Positions 6,828 through 8,836 of a stretch of 8,836 bases of DNA are shown here, piece by piece (position 1 is the stretch's first letter; the number at the start of each line of letters is the position of its first letter). This DNA is from Leucothrix mucor (GTDB taxonomy: Bacteria > Pseudomonadota > Gammaproteobacteria > Thiotrichales > Thiotrichaceae). The position numbers were made by a program, and so were the translations under genes. Under the pieces are notes generated by a model. It worked only from the letters and a program-made list of their open reading frames with translations. It was not told the DNA's origin and did not search any database. The DNA is taken from assembly GCA_015662325.1 (NCBI GenBank), contig DQUJ01000184.1, positions 1-8,836 on the forward strand, read 5' to 3'.

Positions 6828-6932
6828 CATCCTATTCAACGCAATCCTGCTAATGGGTATTTAAGCAGAGCATTGGGAATAGGTGTTATACCCTCCTAGC
6901 GGTTGGCGCCCCAGAGATGGGGCGTCCTTTTT
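6828..6932 (+). ncRNA. Candidate structured small RNA of about 105 nt
   Basis: No convincing reading frame lies here, yet the segment has a promoter-like start, an ordered fold and a strong terminator. The fold is one long stem: CCTATTC/GAATAGG (6831-6837 with 6877-6883), CAAT/ATTG (6842-6845 with 6872-6875) and CTGCT/AGCAG (6847-6851 with 6864-6868), around a 12-base loop. GGGTAT in that loop (6855-6860) is also perfectly complementary to ATACCC just after the stem (6888-6893). This gives either a pseudoknot or a second, competing fold; with only four linking bases the competing fold is the easier one. ACCCTCCTA (6890-6898) resembles the anti-Shine-Dalgarno sequence, as in sRNAs that block ribosome binding sites. 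I match it to no known RNA class. A leader RNA that ends before sdaA is an alternative. Confidence 0.5.
6905..6932 (+). terminator. Strong intrinsic terminator of the candidate small RNA
   Basis: An 8-bp GC-rich stem (6905-6912 with 6919-6926, one G-T pair) closes an AGAGAT loop and is followed by CTTTTT to 6932. The other strand has no T-run after the hairpin, so it acts on plus-strand transcripts. It lies about 355 bases before sdaA, with no gene to its left on this strand within the window other than the proposed small RNA. Confidence 0.85.
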
Positions 6933-7286
6933 AGTGAGCTTACCGTTTTGTTTCACAAAAACGGATAACTTAATTATGCCAAAGCTTAGGACTAGCTCGC
7001 CACAGGCTACACTAGACCTTACGCGTGTATCAGTGAACTCTCAGTTTACTACATTCTCAAAAAAACCAACCACCCAAACCTAATAAGTAATATTCAAAGC
7101 TACGTGTTTACTAGCTAACCAACCCAGTGCATTATTGAAACCACTTCCTATACGACGTGTCATTCTCCAACTAAAAGCAGAAATTTCAGCCTGCCTTTTT
7201 TCGTCATCAAGCAATCAAAACCTCATTTAATCAGATTTTCCTTAAGGTCATTCGCCTAAGTTTTAAATACAGGCTAGTCTTAGATC
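6933..7286. other. Gene-free stretch upstream of sdaA
   Basis: I see no convincing gene here. CCGTTTT/AAAACGG (6943-6949 with 6958-6964) forms a hairpin without a T-run. AAAAGCAG (7173-7180) pairs with CTGCCTTTT (7191-7199), with one bulged C, and is followed by T; this could be a weak terminator or attenuator 86 bases before sdaA. CTTAAGG and CCTAAG (7241-7247, 7255-7260) form a smaller hairpin close to the sdaA start. No good sigma-70 promoter for sdaA stands out. Confidence 0.4.
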
Positions 7287-8723
7287 ATGACAATAAGCGT
7301 TTTCGATCTTTTTAAAATTGGCATTGGCCCCTCTAGCTCCCATACCGTTGGCCCAATGGTGGCTGCCCGACAGTTTGCGGAAGGTTTATCAACTGAGAAC
7401 CACCTGAATAAAACAGCCCGCATTGAAGTGTCATTATTTGGCTCGCTCGGTGCAACAGGTAAAGGACATGGCAGCGATAAAGCCGTTTTTCTGGGCTTAC
7501 TAGGTGAATACCCCGAGTCAGTTATTGTTGAAAATATTGCTGATCAACTCAAGCAGATTCGCTCTAGTAATACTTTGAACTTAGTCGGGCAAAAAACAAT
7601 TAAGTTTGATGAGTCAACTGATCTTGTTTTTTATCGTAAAAAAAGCTTACCTTTTCATGCCAATGGTATGACGTTTAAAGCCTTTGATGATCAAGCTAAA
7701 CTACTCAGTGAAAAAAATTACTACTCCGTTGGTGGAGGTTTCATTATTAATGAGGAGCAGATACCGAATGAGTCAGAGGGAGCTGCTTCCATTGATCCCA
7801 TCGTTCAAGAACAAAAGCCACAGCCTTATACCTTTAATACGGCTGATGAATTATTAGTGCATTGTCAGCAACAACAAATATCAATCAGTGAAATTATGTT
7901 GCGTAATGAAGAAGTATGGCGAACGCGTGATGAAATCTTCTCGCAATTACTCACCATCTGGCATGAAATGGAAGCCTGTGTTAAAAACGGCTGTAAGAAT
8001 ACGGGCGTGCTTCCAGGCGGCCTTAAAGTAGAACGACGCGCCGCAAAGCTTTATCAATCACTCAACAACCACGAATCGCACGACTTATTTAATCAAGGCA
8101 ATATGGATTGGGTTAATCTCTATGCGTTGGCGGTGAATGAAGAAAATGCGGCGGGCGGGCGCGTAGTCACAGCACCAACCAACGGCGCCGCAGGGATTAT
8201 CCCTGCTGTGATGCATTATTTTAAAAACTTTCGCTCAGCACACGAATCAATGGGTGATGAGGACGAATGCATAGTTCGTTTTTTATTAGCGGCAGGCGCA
8301 ATTGGACTTTTAATCAAACAAAATGCGTCTATTTCTGGTGCTGAAGTGGGTTGCCAAGGCGAAGTGGGTTCTGCCTGCGCGATGGCGGCAGCAGGCTTAA
8401 CTGAAGTGTTGGGTGGCACACCAGAACAAGTCGAAAATGCCGCTGAAATTGGCATTGAACATAACCTTGGATTAACCTGTGACCCTATTGGTGGTCTGGT
8501 ACAAGTGCCGTGTATAGAGCGAAATGCAATGGGCGCGGTCAAAGCGATTAATGCATCCCGCCTAGCCTTGCGGGGTGATGGCGTTCATTATGTATCACTC
8601 GATAATGTCATCGCAACCATGCGTGAAACGGGCAAAGATATGATGACTAAGTACAAAGAAACAGCTCGCGGCGGTTTGGCTATTCAAGTGATAGAGATAC
8701 CTGTCAATATTGTTGAATGCTGA
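7287..8723 (+). CDS. sdaA: L-serine ammonia-lyase (L-serine dehydratase), one-chain iron-sulfur type
   Basis: The enzyme converts L-serine to pyruvate and ammonia in the cytoplasm, using an oxygen-labile [4Fe-4S] cluster rather than PLP. The N-terminal signature is [20 protein letters not shown] (5-24). The catalytic domain shows [17 protein letters not shown] (284-300) and [12 protein letters not shown] (350-361). C356, C398 and C409 have the same spacing (42 and 11) as the three cluster ligands of the Legionella pneumophila enzyme, in which the C-terminal cysteine caps the fourth iron; this protein also ends in cysteine, C478. Its length of 478 exceeds the 454 of E. coli SdaA, partly through an insert near 155-180 and a longer tail ([17 protein letters not shown]). 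The start agrees with the family, but no Shine-Dalgarno sequence is evident. sdaA, sdaB and tdcG cannot be told apart by sequence alone. It is divergent from rsxA. Confidence 0.95.
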   Translation: MTISVFDLFKIGIGPSSSHTVGPMVAARQFAEGLSTENHLNKTARIEVSLFGSLGATGKGHGSDKAVFLGLLGEYPESVIVENIADQLKQIRSSNTLNLVGQKTIKFDESTDLVFYRKKSLPFHANGMTFKAFDDQAKLLSEKNYYSVGGGFIINEEQIPNESEGAASIDPIVQEQKPQPYTFNTADELLVHCQQQQISISEIMLRNEEVWRTRDEIFSQLLTIWHEMEACVKNGCKNTGVLPGGLKVERRAAKLYQSLNNHESHDLFNQGNMDWVNLYALAVNEENAAGGRVVTAPTNGAAGIIPAVMHYFKNFRSAHESMGDEDECIVRFLLAAGAIGLLIKQNASISGAEVGCQGEVGSACAMAAAGLTEVLGGTPEQVENAAEIGIEHNLGLTCDPIGGLVQVPCIERNAMGAVKAINASRLALRGDGVHYVSLDNVIATMRETGKDMMTKYKETARGGLAIQVIEIPVNIVEC

Positions 8724-8836
8724 TCACGTTTTCATTGCAATTATTAAAGGTCTTTGAGTCATTTTTTAAAGCTTTTTTTGGCTGAGTTTTCCATTTTATT
8801 TTATAAACCTTTCTGTTTTATTGACATTGCCAAGTA
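8724..8836. other. AT-rich sequence after sdaA
   Basis: No clear terminator hairpin is seen, only T-rich tracts such as those around AAAGCTTT (8768-8775). A perfect TTGACA at 8821-8826 could be the -35 of a promoter whose -10 lies beyond the window. Confidence 0.3.

Noticed and set aside
6883..7083. Plus-strand frame of 66 codons starting MLYPPSGW.
   Set aside because: Its start lies inside the small RNA and it runs through the strong terminator; it has no ribosome binding site and no protein-like pattern.
7080..7163. Minus-strand frame of 27 codons (MTRRIGSGFNNALGWL...) preceded by GGAGA.
   Set aside because: The GGAG lies too close to the ATG to serve as a ribosome binding site, and nothing else supports a gene.

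Overview
The window reads as chromosomal DNA of a moderately low-GC gammaproteobacterium. The support is a complete six-gene rsx/rnf operon in the enterobacterial order A-B-C-D-G-E, an Nth endonuclease III that keeps every functional residue at its E. coli number, and a one-chain iron-sulfur L-serine dehydratase of the SdaA type. The genus cannot be fixed from the sequence; a marine lineage of the Methylophaga or Cycloclasticus sort would fit, but that is a guess from general impression.

Layout from left to right. (1) At 1-243 there is a small membrane-anchored reading frame. It is either cut by the window edge or starts inside it, and its reading frame is doubtful at a run of eight A. (2) nth lies on the minus strand at 162-794. 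(3) A very basic 78-codon gene lies on the plus strand at 853-1089. Its strong intrinsic terminator sits inside the reading frame, before the stop codon. (4) The rsx operon occupies 1122-6528 on the minus strand, transcribed A to E. Most genes are coupled by ATGA or TAATG overlaps. The one gap, between rsxC and rsxD, holds a dispersed-type CACAGAG repeat. (5) A gene-free stretch of about 760 bases, 6529-7286, holds an FNR-like palindrome near rsxA and a candidate structured small RNA at about 6828-6932 with its own promoter-like boxes and strong terminator. (6) sdaA is on the plus strand at 7287-8723, followed by about 110 AT-rich bases.

How the genes work together: RsxA-E and RsxG build one membrane complex. 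RsxC holds the NADH/FMN end plus ferredoxin clusters, RsxB is the iron-sulfur hub, RsxD and RsxG carry covalent FMN, and RsxA and RsxE form the membrane pair. The complex couples ferredoxin and NAD(H) redox chemistry to ion movement, or in E. coli keeps SoxR reduced. Nth repairs oxidised pyrimidines and commonly follows rsxE directly; here the small basic gene on the opposite strand separates them. SdaA is an oxygen-sensitive Fe-S enzyme that turns L-serine into pyruvate and ammonia.

The two most interesting items are the small basic gene, whose transcripts should end without a stop codon (the expression design of the ribosome-rescue genes arfA and brfA), and the candidate small RNA between rsxA and sdaA.
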